Assembly (NCBI RefSeq): GCF_000185805.1
Contig: NC_014926.1
Span: forward strand, 1,103,501-1,167,500
Length of the DNA: 64,000 nt
Source of the DNA: Thermovibrio ammonificans HB-1
Lineage (GTDB): Bacteria; Aquificota; Aquificia; Desulfurobacteriales; Desulfurobacteriaceae
Reading direction: 5' to 3'
In this document: positions 44,430-53,109 of the stretch, in pieces
How the letters are laid out: each line of letters begins with the position of its first letter
Position numbering within the stretch: the stretch's first letter is position 1
Translations under genes and position numbers: made by a program
Notes under the pieces: generated by a model
Database searches by the model: none
What the model was told of the DNA's origin: nothing
The model's input: only the letters and a program-made list of their open reading frames with translations

Positions 44430-45623
44430 GTGCTTAGGTTCATAGCAGCTTTTATAGCCGCCCTCTTGGCGGCGGCTCCCTTAGCCCTTGCCGAGTTTGT
44501 AACGGTTAAGATAAGGACCGTAGGCACCGGAGCCACCCAGAACCAAGCTATTCTTGAGGGTGTGGAAGAGGCGGTCAAAAGGGTCTACGGTTTCTACATA
44601 AAGAGCAATAAGGAGAGCCGAACTCTTTACAGCGAAACAAACGGGTCGTTTACCTACAAAGCAAAACTTAAAGAGCAGGTTAAGCAGCGCTTCCAGGGCG
44701 TTATTAACGGCTACAAGGTTCTGAAACTGTGGAGGGGAGCAGACGGCTTTTACAGGGCCAAAGTAGAGGTTAACGTAATCAGGTACAAGCTTCCCGGTTT
44801 TCACTCCGAGAAGCTTAGGAGAATAGCTGTATATCCGTTCGGCGGCACATACGGTAAGGAGTTCTCCTCGAAGCTGGAGAACTTGCTCATGCAGAGCCGC
44901 AGGTTTGCTGTTCTCGACAGAGAACACCTTTCGTACTACAAGAAGGAGAAAGCGCTCATAACTTCAGAGGATGCAGACAAAAAGGAGAAGGCAAAGCTTA
45001 AAAAGCTTGCCGGGGCAGACTACCTGCTCATAGGGGAGTTAAAGGAGTTCCGTATTGAGAAGGTTCCGGCAGATAAGTTCTTGAAGATTGAGACAACTCC
45101 CAAATACAGGGTAAGGTACACGATAGACTACAAGGTTTTGCTCTTTGCCAACAACCAGGTAAAGTACGGGAAATCGGTAAGCGGCACCTTTACCGTTGAG
45201 GCAAATAGTTTAGACGAGGCTCGGGATAAGGCGTTAAACCGGCTGGCCAGGAGAGTTGTAAACGACCTGATTCTGGATATCTACCCGCCTGTAGCCATTC
45301 TCGCAGAAGGAGACAGGGTGGTTGTTAACGTAGGTAACCAGCTTGCCTACCCGGGAGAGTGCTTCAACGTTTATTTAAAAGGGGAGCCGATAAGGGACCC
45401 TTATACCGGAGAGTTCCTTGGATTCAACGAAATCAAGATAGGTAAGGTCGGAATAACAGAGGTAAAACCCAAGTTTTCGGTGGCAAAAGTTCTGGAAGGT
45501 TTCGTTGTTAAGGGCGCCATTTTAAGGCCCTGTAAGGGCGGGGTGCAGGAGCAGAAATTCGGAAAGAGCACCGTAAGGATACTACCCCAAGGAGGTGTAG
45601 TACTACCCTTTGATAAAAGGTAG
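44430..45623 (+). CDS. CsgG-like envelope protein
   Basis: A 397-residue exported protein with a signal peptide (about 1-21, ALA/EF) but no lipobox cysteine. The central region (about 130-285: RRIAVYPFGGTYGKEFSSKLENLLMQSRRFAVLDREHL, in parts; GADYLLIGELKEFRI; LNRLARRVVNDLILDIYP) has the alpha/beta pattern shared by CsgG and LpoB proteins. The N-terminal 120 residues (VGTGATQNQAILEGVEEAVKRVYGFYI) resemble the domain that precedes CsgG-like folds in flagellar assembly protein FlgT-type and LPP20 proteins. It starts with GTG behind GGAGGG. It closes the envelope operon and shares a bidirectional terminator with purC. Confidence 0.72.
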   Translation: MLRFIAAFIAALLAAAPLALAEFVTVKIRTVGTGATQNQAILEGVEEAVKRVYGFYIKSNKESRTLYSETNGSFTYKAKLKEQVKQRFQGVINGYKVLKLWRGADGFYRAKVEVNVIRYKLPGFHSEKLRRIAVYPFGGTYGKEFSSKLENLLMQSRRFAVLDREHLSYYKKEKALITSEDADKKEKAKLKKLAGADYLLIGELKEFRIEKVPADKFLKIETTPKYRVRYTIDYKVLLFANNQVKYGKSVSGTFTVEANSLDEARDKALNRLARRVVNDLILDIYPPVAILAEGDRVVVNVGNQLAYPGECFNVYLKGEPIRDPYTGEFLGFNEIKIGKVGITEVKPKFSVAKVLEGFVVKGAILRPCKGGVQEQKFGKSTVRILPQGGVVLPFDKR

Positions 45624-45645
45624 GGGAGTTACTCCCCTACCTTTT
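45615..45645. terminator. Bidirectional terminator between the CsgG-like gene and purC
   Basis: AAAAGGTAGGGGAGT (45615-45629) and ACTCCCCTACCTTTT (45631-45645) form a perfect 15-base palindrome with A/T runs on both ends, as expected for termination in both directions. It contains the stop codons of both convergent genes (TAG 45621-45623; TAA on the minus strand 45631-45629). Confidence 0.9.
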
Positions 45646-46354
45646 CGTATCTGTCCATTATCCTGCGGTAAACCTCTTTGTAGCTCTCAACGACTTTACC
45701 CATATCCTTCCTGAAGCGGTCTTTGTCGAGGACTTCTCCTGAGGATTTATCCCAGAGACGGCAGGAGTCGGGAGTTATCTCATCTGCAAGGATTATTTCG
45801 CCGTTACAGCGGCCGAACTCCAGCTTGAAGTCAACAAGCTGGATGTCTATTTCGTCGAAGAACTTCTTCAGAAGTTCGTTGACCTCAAGGGCGATTTTGG
45901 TCATCTGCCCGAGCTCCTCCCTGGTTGCCCAGCCAAAGAGGTAGACGTGGTTGGGGCAGACCATAGGGTCGTGAAGCTCGTCGTTCTTGTAGAAGTACTC
46001 AACGAGGGGCTCTTTGAGGGGAGTTCCCTCGGGGACTCCGTACCTGCGGGAGAAGCTACCGGCCGCAACGTTCCTGACCACAACTTCCACCGGGATGATT
46101 TCACACTTTTTCACGAGCATCTCCCTGGGGGAGAGCCTCTCTACGAAGTGGGTCTTTATTCCGTGCTTTTCAAGGTACTCGAATATAACTGTGGAGATGG
46201 CGCAGTTTATAACTCCTTTGTCTTCGAGAACCTCTTTTTTGGCTCCGTCGAAAGCGGTTGTGTCGTCTTTGAAGTAGGCTACAAGGAGGTTATCGCTATC
46301 GGTTTTGTAGAGGACTTTTGCCTTACCTTCGTAGAGCTTCTCTCTCTTTTCCAT
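45629..46354 (-). CDS. purC: SAICAR synthetase
   Basis: A 241-residue enzyme of purine synthesis that joins aspartate to CAIR. The ATP-grasp-like fold is shown by KLYEGKAKVLYKTD, DDTTAFDGAKKEVLEDKG, HFVERLSPREMLVKKCEIIPVEVVVRNVAAGS (in parts) and LVDFKLEFGR..ILADEITPDSCRLWD. Length is typical. It diverges from purF across a 92-base region. Confidence 0.96.
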   Translation of the reverse strand: MEKREKLYEGKAKVLYKTDSDNLLVAYFKDDTTAFDGAKKEVLEDKGVINCAISTVIFEYLEKHGIKTHFVERLSPREMLVKKCEIIPVEVVVRNVAAGSFSRRYGVPEGTPLKEPLVEYFYKNDELHDPMVCPNHVYLFGWATREELGQMTKIALEVNELLKKFFDEIDIQLVDFKLEFGRCNGEIILADEITPDSCRLWDKSSGEVLDKDRFRKDMGKVVESYKEVYRRIMDRYEKVGE

Positions 46355-46385
46355 ACTCCCTCCTGGGTAAATAGGTATTACGCAG

Positions 46386-46414
46386 ATTATAATAACTGGC
46401 GTCTGAAGTATAAT
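46386..46414. promoter_or_regulatory. Shared divergent promoter region of purC and purF
   Basis: Two perfect TATAAT boxes face outward: minus strand 46391-46386 (toward purC) and plus strand 46409-46414 (toward purF), 17 bases apart. Each occupies the expected -35 position of the other, so the two transcripts would compete for polymerase. Confidence 0.45.
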
Positions 46415-46446
46415 CTTACCTTCACCAATACGCTCCGGGAGCAGCT

Positions 46447-47835
46447 ATGAAGGAGTACTGCGGAGTCTTCGGAATCTACAACAGTCCGAACGCCGCCTAC
46501 TTTACGTACTTAGGCCTTTACGCCCTTCAGCATAGAGGTCAGGAGAGCGCAGGAATAGCGGTTACAGACGGCAAGCGCATCACCTACCATAGGGACTTCG
46601 GGCTGGTCTCAAGCGTTTTCTCCAGCGAGCACCTCGATAGGCTTACCGGTCATACCGCAATCGGACACAACAGGTATTCAACCTCGGGAGCTTCCGACTC
46701 CCCCGATAATATTCAGCCGATAGTTGTGTCTTACAAGCACGGCCAGATGGCAATAGCCCACAACGGCAACCTGGTTAACGCCTTAGAGCTCAGGGAGAAG
46801 CTCGAGGAGGAAGGCTCCATCTTCAGGGGAACTTCCGATTCAGAAGTCATAGTCCACTTAATAGTGAAGTCACGGAAGAAACGGTTCTTGGAGAAGTTAA
46901 TGGACGCCCTCTCCCAGCTTAAGGGCGCCTACTCCCTGCTTGTTATGACCAACAAGAAGCTCATAGCGATAAGGGACCCTTGGGGCTTCAGACCCCTGTG
47001 TATGGGGGAGCTCAACGGTTCTCCCGTGTTCGCCTCCGAAACGTGTGCCTTCGACCTGATAGGAGCCAAATACGTCCGCGACGTTGAGCCGGGAGAAGTT
47101 GTAATGATTGAGAAGGGCGAGATGAAGAGCTTCCGCATCCCCGGCTCCGAATCTGCCAGGAGGTCCCAGTGCATTTTCGAGTTTGTCTACTTTGCAAGGC
47201 CCGACAGCCAGATATTCGGAAGGAGCGTATACCAAGTTAGGAAAGAGTTCGGTAGGAGGCTCGCAAGGGAAAACCCGGTAGAGGCAGACATCGTCATTCC
47301 CGTACCCGATTCGGGAGTTGTTCCAGCCCTCGGGTACTCACAGGAGAGCGGAATACCCTTTGAGCTGGGGCTCATAAGGAATCACTACGTAGGAAGGACG
47401 TTCATAAAACCCCAGCAGAAGATGCGGGACATAGGGGTTAAGGTGAAGCTCAACCCCGTGCCGGGCCTGTTAAAGGGTAAGAGGGTTGTTGTCATAGACG
47501 ACTCCATTGTGAGGGGAACCACCAGCAGGAAGATAGTGAGGATGCTCCGCGAGGCCGGAGCGAAAGAGGTTCACATGAGAATCAGCTCCCCGCCTACCAA
47601 GTGGCCCTGTTACTTCGGCATAGACACCCCTACCCGCGAGCAGCTGATAGCCTCGAGCAACACGGTAGATGAGATATGCTCCTATATAGAGGCCGACTCT
47701 TTGGGCTACTTGTCGCTCGAGGGGATGATAGAGGCCGCAAAGGGGAGCAAGTGTGAGTTCTGTACCGCCTGCTTCGACGGGGACTACCCGATTGAGGTTC
47801 CCGACTCCATAGTGGAGCAGGCAAAGAAGGAGTAG
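46447..47835 (+). CDS. purF: Amidophosphoribosyltransferase
   Basis: A 462-residue enzyme for the first step of purine synthesis. The N-terminal glutaminase starts [10 protein letters not shown]; Cys5 would be the nucleophile, possibly after removal of a four-residue propeptide as in the B. subtilis type. PRPP binds at [18 protein letters not shown]. Cysteines at positions matching a 4Fe-4S cluster are present ([24 protein letters not shown]), so this is the iron-sulfur, oxygen-sensitive form. Its stop codon directly abuts the 3' end of the convergent tRNA gene. Confidence 0.96.
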   Translation: MKEYCGVFGIYNSPNAAYFTYLGLYALQHRGQESAGIAVTDGKRITYHRDFGLVSSVFSSEHLDRLTGHTAIGHNRYSTSGASDSPDNIQPIVVSYKHGQMAIAHNGNLVNALELREKLEEEGSIFRGTSDSEVIVHLIVKSRKKRFLEKLMDALSQLKGAYSLLVMTNKKLIAIRDPWGFRPLCMGELNGSPVFASETCAFDLIGAKYVRDVEPGEVVMIEKGEMKSFRIPGSESARRSQCIFEFVYFARPDSQIFGRSVYQVRKEFGRRLARENPVEADIVIPVPDSGVVPALGYSQESGIPFELGLIRNHYVGRTFIKPQQKMRDIGVKVKLNPVPGLLKGKRVVVIDDSIVRGTTSRKIVRMLREAGAKEVHMRISSPPTKWPCYFGIDTPTREQLIASSNTVDEICSYIEADSLGYLSLEGMIEAAKGSKCEFCTACFDGDYPIEVPDSIVEQAKKE

Positions 47836-47912
47836 TGGTGCGCCTGGCGGGACTCGAACCCGCGACACCAGGATCCGGAGTCCTGGGCTCTATCCAGCTG
47901 AGCTACAGGCGC
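47836..47912 (-). tRNA. tRNA-Arg (anticodon CCG)
   Basis: A 77-base cloverleaf on the minus strand. The acceptor arms GCGCCTG/CAGGCGC pair fully, followed by discriminator A and an encoded CCA. The D arm contains AGCTCAGCTGGATAGAGC, the anticodon loop is CTCCGGA (anticodon CCG, reading CGG) closed by CCAGGA/TCCTGG, and the T arm is GCGGG-TTCGAGT-CCCGC. The purF stop ends one base from the tRNA 3' end. Confidence 0.97.
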
Positions 47913-47923
47913 ACGTGCACCTA

Positions 47924-47950
47924 ATAATATAGGACAGAGCGGCATGTTAA
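47924..47950 (-). promoter_or_regulatory. Probable tRNA-Arg promoter
   Basis: On the minus strand TTAACA (47950-47945) precedes TATTAT (47929-47924) by 15 bases, placing the start site about 5 bases before the tRNA. The -35 overlaps the ftsL start on the other strand. Confidence 0.4.
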
Positions 47951-48219
47951 GAAAGCTCCTAAACGCAACCTGCATTCTGAGCTATATTCTGTCGGTGGCC
48001 GTAGTTGTTGCGGTGGTTAGTAAAATCATATCGGTACGCTCAAAGTGCACACAGGAGAAGGCAAAGATATCGAAGCTCCTGCACCAGATACAGCGTTTGA
48101 AAGACGAGAACAACCAGCTTATGATTCGATACTATACGCTGCTGCGGCCGGCAGAGGTTGATAAAAACAGCAAGGGGTTGAAGCTCCTTCACGAAAACGA
48201 GGTAAAGTACGTTAGATGA
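47944..48219 (+). CDS. ftsL: FtsL-like cell division protein
   Basis: A 91-residue bitopic membrane protein. A short N-terminus is followed by one membrane span (about 10-30) and a heptad-rich periplasmic coiled coil (ISKLLHQIQRLKDENNQLMIRYYTLL). Sequence conservation in FtsL is low, so the call rests on size, topology and its position, with a 4-base overlap, directly upstream of ftsI. Confidence 0.72.
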   Translation: MLRKLLNATCILSYILSVAVVVAVVSKIISVRSKCTQEKAKISKLLHQIQRLKDENNQLMIRYYTLLRPAEVDKNSKGLKLLHENEVKYVR

Positions 48220-50240
48220 GGCCCATCTACTGGCTCAGAGAGCTTATCCTCAGGGTTTACCGCTTCATAAAGCCCTTCAAGGAAGATAGGCTGAACCTCT
48301 TCTTCCTCTTCTCCCTCGCCCTCCTCACCGTTTACTCCGTAAGGCTCCTCTACCTTACCCACTTCGACAGGGAGGAGTGGATAAAGTTCGTAAACAGGCA
48401 GTTCAGCGGGAAGATAAAGATATCCTACGAAAGGGGGGAGATTCTCGACAGGAACGGCTCCCTCCTTGCCGCAAGTGAGAGGGTCGTTTCCTTCTACGTA
48501 AGGCCAACCGAAATTAAGGACTGGAAACTCTTCTGCCAAATAGTTACACTTCAAAAGGCTCCGCTTGAAGAGTACGCAGAAGAGAAGGGCGTTTCCCTCG
48601 AGAAGCTCTACGAGCTTCTAAAACCCCTAAAAGAGGTAACGCCGGAAGAGCTACAAAAAGCCTACGAAAAGAAGTACACCGTTGTTACCTATAAAGGAAA
48701 AAAGATAAAAGTCCCCTTCGTATGGCTCCACAAAAAGGCCCAGACAACCCCCTACAGGGCGGCAAAGGCCGTAAAGGTGGCCATGAGAATCTACTACACC
48801 CTATCGGGGGAGTCGCCCATAAAGAAGAGGCACCCCGACATCCTCGGTTTTGTCCCCGAGTATAAAAGGTGCTACCCCTACGGAGTGGGCTCTACCGTTG
48901 TCGGACTTGCAAGCGACTTCGACAAAGGCCTCTCAAACCTCGAGTACTACTTAGATAAAAAGGGGATTATCACCGGCAAAACGGTTTTGCTCTCGGGGGA
49001 GAAGGACTACCTGGGGCGGGTCTACCTGGGGAAAAACGCCTCCCAGTTCCTTACGAAAGAAAAGGGTAACAACGTTCTCCTTACAATAGACGGCAACCTC
49101 CAGTACATAGTGGAAAAGACCATATCCGAGTACGGCAAGAAGTGGCACCCAAAGTTCATAAACGCTGTTCTCATGGACCCAAACACCGGAGAAATCCTTG
49201 CCGCCGCAAGCTGGCCCTTCTACCGATACGGCGAGAAGTTAAAAAAGGGAGACACCTCAAAACTCGTTGCGAGGTACGTCACAGACGTTTACGAGCCCGG
49301 CTCGGTTATGAAGCCGATTGTGCTGGCGGCCGCCCTCAACGAAGGTGTAGTAGGGGTTAACGACGTTTTCTACTGCCCCGCCAGGATAAAGATAAACGAC
49401 AGAACCTTCACAAACGAGTTTCACGGCAGGAACGTAAAACTGAGGGCGTGGGAGATAATCGAGTACTCGGATAACGTGGGGATAATCCAGGTTGCCCAGA
49501 AGCTCGGTAAGAAGAAGCTCTACGAGTACCTGAAAAGGTTCGGGTTCGGAAACAAAACGGGGATAGAGCTTCCCATCGAAAGCAAAGGGCTGCTATCCAA
49601 CTGGAAAAAGTGGAAGGACGTAGAGTTTGCAACGATTACTTTCGGGTACCACATATCGGTAACAACCCTGCAGCTTGCGGCCGCATACAGCGCACTCGTA
49701 AACGGCGGAATCTACTACAAACCCTTCCTCATAAAGGCGATACTCGACGAAAAAGGCAACGTTATAAAGAGCTTCTCCCCCGTGGCCGAAAGGCGAGTAA
49801 TTTCCGAGAGAACCTCCAAGCTGATGAGGCGGGTTCTAACGATGGTTGTAGAGGGGGGAACGGCAAAACCCACCAAGTTCGAGAACTTCTACGTAGGGGG
49901 CAAAACGGGAACGGCCCAGAAGCTCATAAAGGAGAAGGGCAAAAAACCCCACTACAGCCGAAAGAAGATATATGCCACATTCGTCGGCTTCTTCCCGGCA
50001 ACAAACCCGAAGTACGTCCTTGCCGTAACCGTTAACGAGCCGAAAGTTCCCAAAAACATGCTCTGGGCCACAAAAATTGCGGTTCCCATATTCCGCGACA
50101 TCGCCGAGCGGGTTCTGCTCTACGAGCGGACAGCGCCCGACAAAAAGAGGTACACCGTAGAGCCAGGAGGCAACATAACGGCAACCGAGATAAACACCGA
50201 CTTCCCCTTTAAGAACGGAATTCAACAGAGAAAAAAGTAG
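48216..50240 (+). CDS. ftsI: Division-specific peptidoglycan transpeptidase FtsI (PBP3/PBP2 class B)
   Basis: A 674-residue class B PBP. It has a cytoplasmic N-terminus, one membrane span (about 27-46) and the dimerisation/pedestal region beginning ERGEILDRNGSLLA. The transpeptidase has the nucleophile motif S363-V-M-K366, YSDN (SxN) and K563-T-G-T. It ends Lys/Arg-rich. It forms a pair with ftsL but the rest of the dcw cluster (mur genes, ftsW, ftsZ) is not here. thrS follows after 39 bases. Confidence 0.93.
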   Translation: MRPIYWLRELILRVYRFIKPFKEDRLNLFFLFSLALLTVYSVRLLYLTHFDREEWIKFVNRQFSGKIKISYERGEILDRNGSLLAASERVVSFYVRPTEIKDWKLFCQIVTLQKAPLEEYAEEKGVSLEKLYELLKPLKEVTPEELQKAYEKKYTVVTYKGKKIKVPFVWLHKKAQTTPYRAAKAVKVAMRIYYTLSGESPIKKRHPDILGFVPEYKRCYPYGVGSTVVGLASDFDKGLSNLEYYLDKKGIITGKTVLLSGEKDYLGRVYLGKNASQFLTKEKGNNVLLTIDGNLQYIVEKTISEYGKKWHPKFINAVLMDPNTGEILAAASWPFYRYGEKLKKGDTSKLVARYVTDVYEPGSVMKPIVLAAALNEGVVGVNDVFYCPARIKINDRTFTNEFHGRNVKLRAWEIIEYSDNVGIIQVAQKLGKKKLYEYLKRFGFGNKTGIELPIESKGLLSNWKKWKDVEFATITFGYHISVTTLQLAAAYSALVNGGIYYKPFLIKAILDEKGNVIKSFSPVAERRVISERTSKLMRRVLTMVVEGGTAKPTKFENFYVGGKTGTAQKLIKEKGKKPHYSRKKIYATFVGFFPATNPKYVLAVTVNEPKVPKNMLWATKIAVPIFRDIAERVLLYERTAPDKKRYTVEPGGNITATEINTDFPFKNGIQQRKK

Positions 50241-50279
50241 TAGAATTGCGCCGATAATCCCAGGAGGAGAGGTAGTTAA

Positions 50280-52256
50280 ATGGTTGTAATAGAGCTTCCC
50301 GACGGGAGCAAGCTGGAGTTCCAGGGCCCCACAACGGTTAAAGAGATAGCCGGGAAGATAGCCAAGAGCCTCGAGAAAAACGCCGTAGGGGCTGTTTTCA
50401 ACGGAGAACTGATAGACGTCCATACCCCCATAACCGAAAGCGGCAGGATAAGGATAATCACCCCCAAAGACCCTGAATCCCTCGAGATACTCAGGCACAG
50501 CGCCGCCCACCTCCTTGCAAAGGCGGTAAAAAAGCTCTACGGCAACAACGAGGTAAAACTGGGCATAGGCCCTGCAACCCAAGAGGGCTTCTACTACGAC
50601 TTCGACCTACCGGTCTCCATCTCCGAAGAGGACCTGCCCAAAATAGAGGCGGAGATGGAGAAGATAGTAAAGGCAAAAGAGCCCTTCCGCAGGGAAGTTA
50701 TCTCAAGGGAGAAGGCAAGGGAGCTCTTCAAAAACGACCCATACAAGCTGAAGCTCCTCGAGTCGATACCCGAAGAGGAAGAGGTCTCCATCTACTGGCT
50801 CGGAGAGGACTTCTTCGACCTGTGTAAAGGCCCCCACGTTGAACACGCCGGCCAGATAAAGGCCTTCAAACTCCTTTCGGTGGCCGGTGCCTACTGGAGG
50901 GGAGACTCAAGGAACAAAATGCTCCAGAGGATATACGGAACCGCCTTCTGGAAAAAGAAAGAGCTTGAGGAGTTCCTCCACAGGCTCGAAGAGGCCAAAA
51001 AGAGGGACCACAGGGTTCTGGGCAAACAGCTCGACCTCTTCGGCATATACGAAGAGGCCGGCCCAGGCCTCGTCTTCTGGCACCCGAACGGGGCCATAAT
51101 AAGGCAGGAAATAGAGCAGTGGGTAGAAGAGGAGCACCGGAAGAGGGGCTACCAGAGAATCTACACTCCCCACATAATGAAGGCAGACCTCTGGAAGCGC
51201 TCGGGCCACTACAACTTCTACAGGGAGAACATGTTCTTCGTTCCCGTTGTTGAGCACGACGAGGAGGAGCGCCTGGGCAACGACGAAGTGCCCCTCACCT
51301 GCTCCGAAATAGAGAAGGCCCACTGGTACGCGGTAAAGCCGATGAACTGTCCGGGCCACATTCTCATATACAAGTCCCAGGTGAGAAGCTACCGGGACCT
51401 GCCCATCAGGTTCTTCGAGTTCGGAACCGTTTACAGGTACGAAAAGAGCGGCTCCCTCCACGGCCTGCTGAGGGTCAGGGGCTTCACCCAGGACGACGGC
51501 CACATCTTCTGCCGCCCCGACCAGCTGAAGGAGGAGATTCAAGGGGTAATGGACTACATAATGGACCTCCTCTCCACCTTCAAGTTAGATTACGTAATCA
51601 ACGTGGGAACAAGGCCCGAGAAGTTCATAGGAACGGAAGAGGCCTGGGAGCACGCAACGAACGCCCTCATAGAAGCCCTTAAGGAGAGGGGCTTTGAATA
51701 CAACATAGTAGAGGGCGACGGCGCCTTCTACGGCCCCAAGATAGACATCGCCGTCCTCGACGCAATCGGAAGGAAGTGGGACGGCCCGACGATTCAGGTC
51801 GACTTCAACCTGCCCGAGAGGTTCGACCTAACCTACGTAGACCGGGACGGCCAGAAGAAGCGCCCGGTAATGGTTCACAGGGCGATAATGGGAAGCATAG
51901 AGCGGTTCATAGGGCTGCTCATAGAGCACTACGCAGGGCTCTTTCCCACCTGGCTGGCGCCCGTTCAAGCGGTGATAATCCCGGTGAGCGACAAGTACCT
52001 GGACTACGCAGACGAGGTTTACGCCAAGCTCAAAGAGGCCGGCATAAGGGTGAAGCTCGACGACGAGAGCGCCAAGGTCGGGTATAAAATACGCAAGGCA
52101 GAGACCCAGAAGATTCCCTACATGCTGATTGTAGGCGAAAGGGAGAAGGAGAACCAGACGGTTTCCGTCCGCTCAAAGAGGGAGGGAGACCTGGGAGAGA
52201 TGGAACTTCAGCAGTTCTTGGATAAAATCTTAACCGAGATAAAAGAGAAAGCCTAA
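50280..52256 (+). CDS. thrS: Threonyl-tRNA synthetase
   Basis: A 658-residue class II synthetase. Domains in order: TGS (1-60), editing domain with HSAAHLLAKAV and KGPHVEHAG (about 75-230), the catalytic core with motif 2 (FGTVYRYEKSGSLHGLLRVRGF), zinc ligands (MNCPGH and later HRAIMGSIERF), and the anticodon-binding domain (about 555-658). It has an AGGAGGAGAGG ribosome-binding site. infC follows by 24 bases, a classic thrS-infC-rpmI-rplT order. Confidence 0.97.
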   Translation: MVVIELPDGSKLEFQGPTTVKEIAGKIAKSLEKNAVGAVFNGELIDVHTPITESGRIRIITPKDPESLEILRHSAAHLLAKAVKKLYGNNEVKLGIGPATQEGFYYDFDLPVSISEEDLPKIEAEMEKIVKAKEPFRREVISREKARELFKNDPYKLKLLESIPEEEEVSIYWLGEDFFDLCKGPHVEHAGQIKAFKLLSVAGAYWRGDSRNKMLQRIYGTAFWKKKELEEFLHRLEEAKKRDHRVLGKQLDLFGIYEEAGPGLVFWHPNGAIIRQEIEQWVEEEHRKRGYQRIYTPHIMKADLWKRSGHYNFYRENMFFVPVVEHDEEERLGNDEVPLTCSEIEKAHWYAVKPMNCPGHILIYKSQVRSYRDLPIRFFEFGTVYRYEKSGSLHGLLRVRGFTQDDGHIFCRPDQLKEEIQGVMDYIMDLLSTFKLDYVINVGTRPEKFIGTEEAWEHATNALIEALKERGFEYNIVEGDGAFYGPKIDIAVLDAIGRKWDGPTIQVDFNLPERFDLTYVDRDGQKKRPVMVHRAIMGSIERFIGLLIEHYAGLFPTWLAPVQAVIIPVSDKYLDYADEVYAKLKEAGIRVKLDDESAKVGYKIRKAETQKIPYMLIVGEREKENQTVSVRSKREGDLGEMELQQFLDKILTEIKEKA

Positions 52257-52280
52257 AACCAATTTGAGGAGGAGGTAGCC

Positions 52281-52802
52281 ATCGGTAAGAAGCTGGACAA
52301 AACAAGGGTAAACGAGAGAATCAGGGCAAGGGAGGTCCTGGTAATAGACGAAGACGGCACAAAACTCGGCGTAATGCCGACCTACAAGGCCCTTGAGCTC
52401 GCAAGGGACAAAGGGCTCGACCTTGTTGAGGTCTCACCGAACGCCAACCCGCCAGTGTGCAGGATAATGGACTTCGGGAAGTACAAGTACCAGATGCAGA
52501 AAAAGATGCACGAGGCCAAGAAGAAGCAGAAAACGGTAGAGGTGAAAACCGTTAAGGTGAGGCCCAAAACCGACGAACACGATATGCAGGTAAGGATTAA
52601 ACAGGTGCGCCGCTTTATCGAGAAGGGAGACAAGGTAAAGGCCGTTGTTATGTTCAGGGGTAGGGAGCAAGCCCACCTTGAGATTGGAGAGGCGCAGCTT
52701 ATGAAGATATACGAGGCGGTTAAGGATATAGCCGAGATGGAGCGTAAGCCCAAGAAAGAGGGCAGGGACATGATTATGATACTTGCCCCCAAGAAGAAAT
52801 AG
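52281..52802 (+). CDS. infC: Translation initiation factor IF-3, ATC start
   Basis: A 173-residue full-length IF-3 (TRVNERIRAREVLVIDEDG at the N-terminus; DLVEVSPNANPPVCRIMDFGKYKY; C-terminal domain from about 90). No ATG, GTG or TTG occurs in frame between the thrS stop (52254-52256) and the conserved N-terminus. The codon 6 bases after GAGGAGGT is ATC (52281-52283), giving (f)MGKKLDKTRVNE. A rare AUH start is the known hallmark of infC, since IF-3 discriminates against such starts and so represses its own synthesis. An in-frame ATG at 52374 is too late and would delete the N-terminal domain. Confidence 0.9.
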   Translation: MGKKLDKTRVNERIRAREVLVIDEDGTKLGVMPTYKALELARDKGLDLVEVSPNANPPVCRIMDFGKYKYQMQKKMHEAKKKQKTVEVKTVKVRPKTDEHDMQVRIKQVRRFIEKGDKVKAVVMFRGREQAHLEIGEAQLMKIYEAVKDIAEMERKPKKEGRDMIMILAPKKK

Positions 52803-52810
52803 GCTATAAT
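52783..52810 (+). promoter_or_regulatory. Promoter for rpmI-rplT within the end of infC
   Basis: TTGCCC (52783-52788) and a perfect TATAAT (52805-52810) are 16 bases apart; the -10 lies just after the infC stop and 36 bases before rpmI. Confidence 0.5.
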
Positions 52811-52845
52811 TCACACTCGTTTTAAAACCAGCAGGAGGCTGAAAG

Positions 52846-53043
52846 ATGCCCAAGATAAAGACCCGCAGGTCTGCAGCCAAGAGGGTAAAGGTAACGGCCA
52901 AGGGGAAGATTAAGCACTGGTCCCCGGGGAAGAGCCACATCCTCACCAAGAAGAGCCGTAAGAGGAAGAGGAACCTCAGGAAGGCCAAGTACCTTGAAGG
53001 TGCTCAGGCTGCAAACTACAAACAGCTGATTATCTACATGTAA
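52846..53043 (+). CDS. rpmI: Large ribosomal subunit protein bL35
   Basis: A 65-residue ribosomal protein, very basic, with the family signature [21 protein letters not shown] (first part) and [10 protein letters not shown]. It lies in the infC-rpmI-rplT order behind CAGGAGG. Confidence 0.97.
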   Translation: MPKIKTRRSAAKRVKVTAKGKIKHWSPGKSHILTKKSRKRKRNLRKAKYLEGAQAANYKQLIIYM

Positions 53044-53049
53044 CAAAAC

Positions 53050-53092
53050 CCGGACTGCAGGCAGGAAGACCCGAGAGGGCGCCTGTAGCCGG
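53050..53092 (+). promoter_or_regulatory. Hairpin between rpmI and rplT, candidate L20 autoregulatory site
   Basis: CCGG (53050-53053) and CTGCAGGC (53055-53062) pair with GCCTGTAG (53081-53088) and CCGG (53089-53092), leaving one bulged A and an inner CCC-GAGA-GGG hairpin. It ends just before the rplT ribosome-binding site. L20 is known to bind rRNA-like structures in its own mRNA in other bacteria; that this one is such a site is inference. Confidence 0.5.
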
Positions 53093-53109
53093 AGAGAAGG
53101 AGGTAGAAG

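Noticed and set aside
50231..50257. Sigma-28-like site (AAAA-N15-GCCGATAA) upstream of thrS
   Set aside because: The -10 half is perfect, but the -35 half lacks the T of TAAA and the target is a housekeeping synthetase; chance is more likely.
52374..52802. ATG start for infC at 52374
   Set aside because: It would remove the conserved N-terminal 31 residues; the ATC at 52281 explains the full protein.
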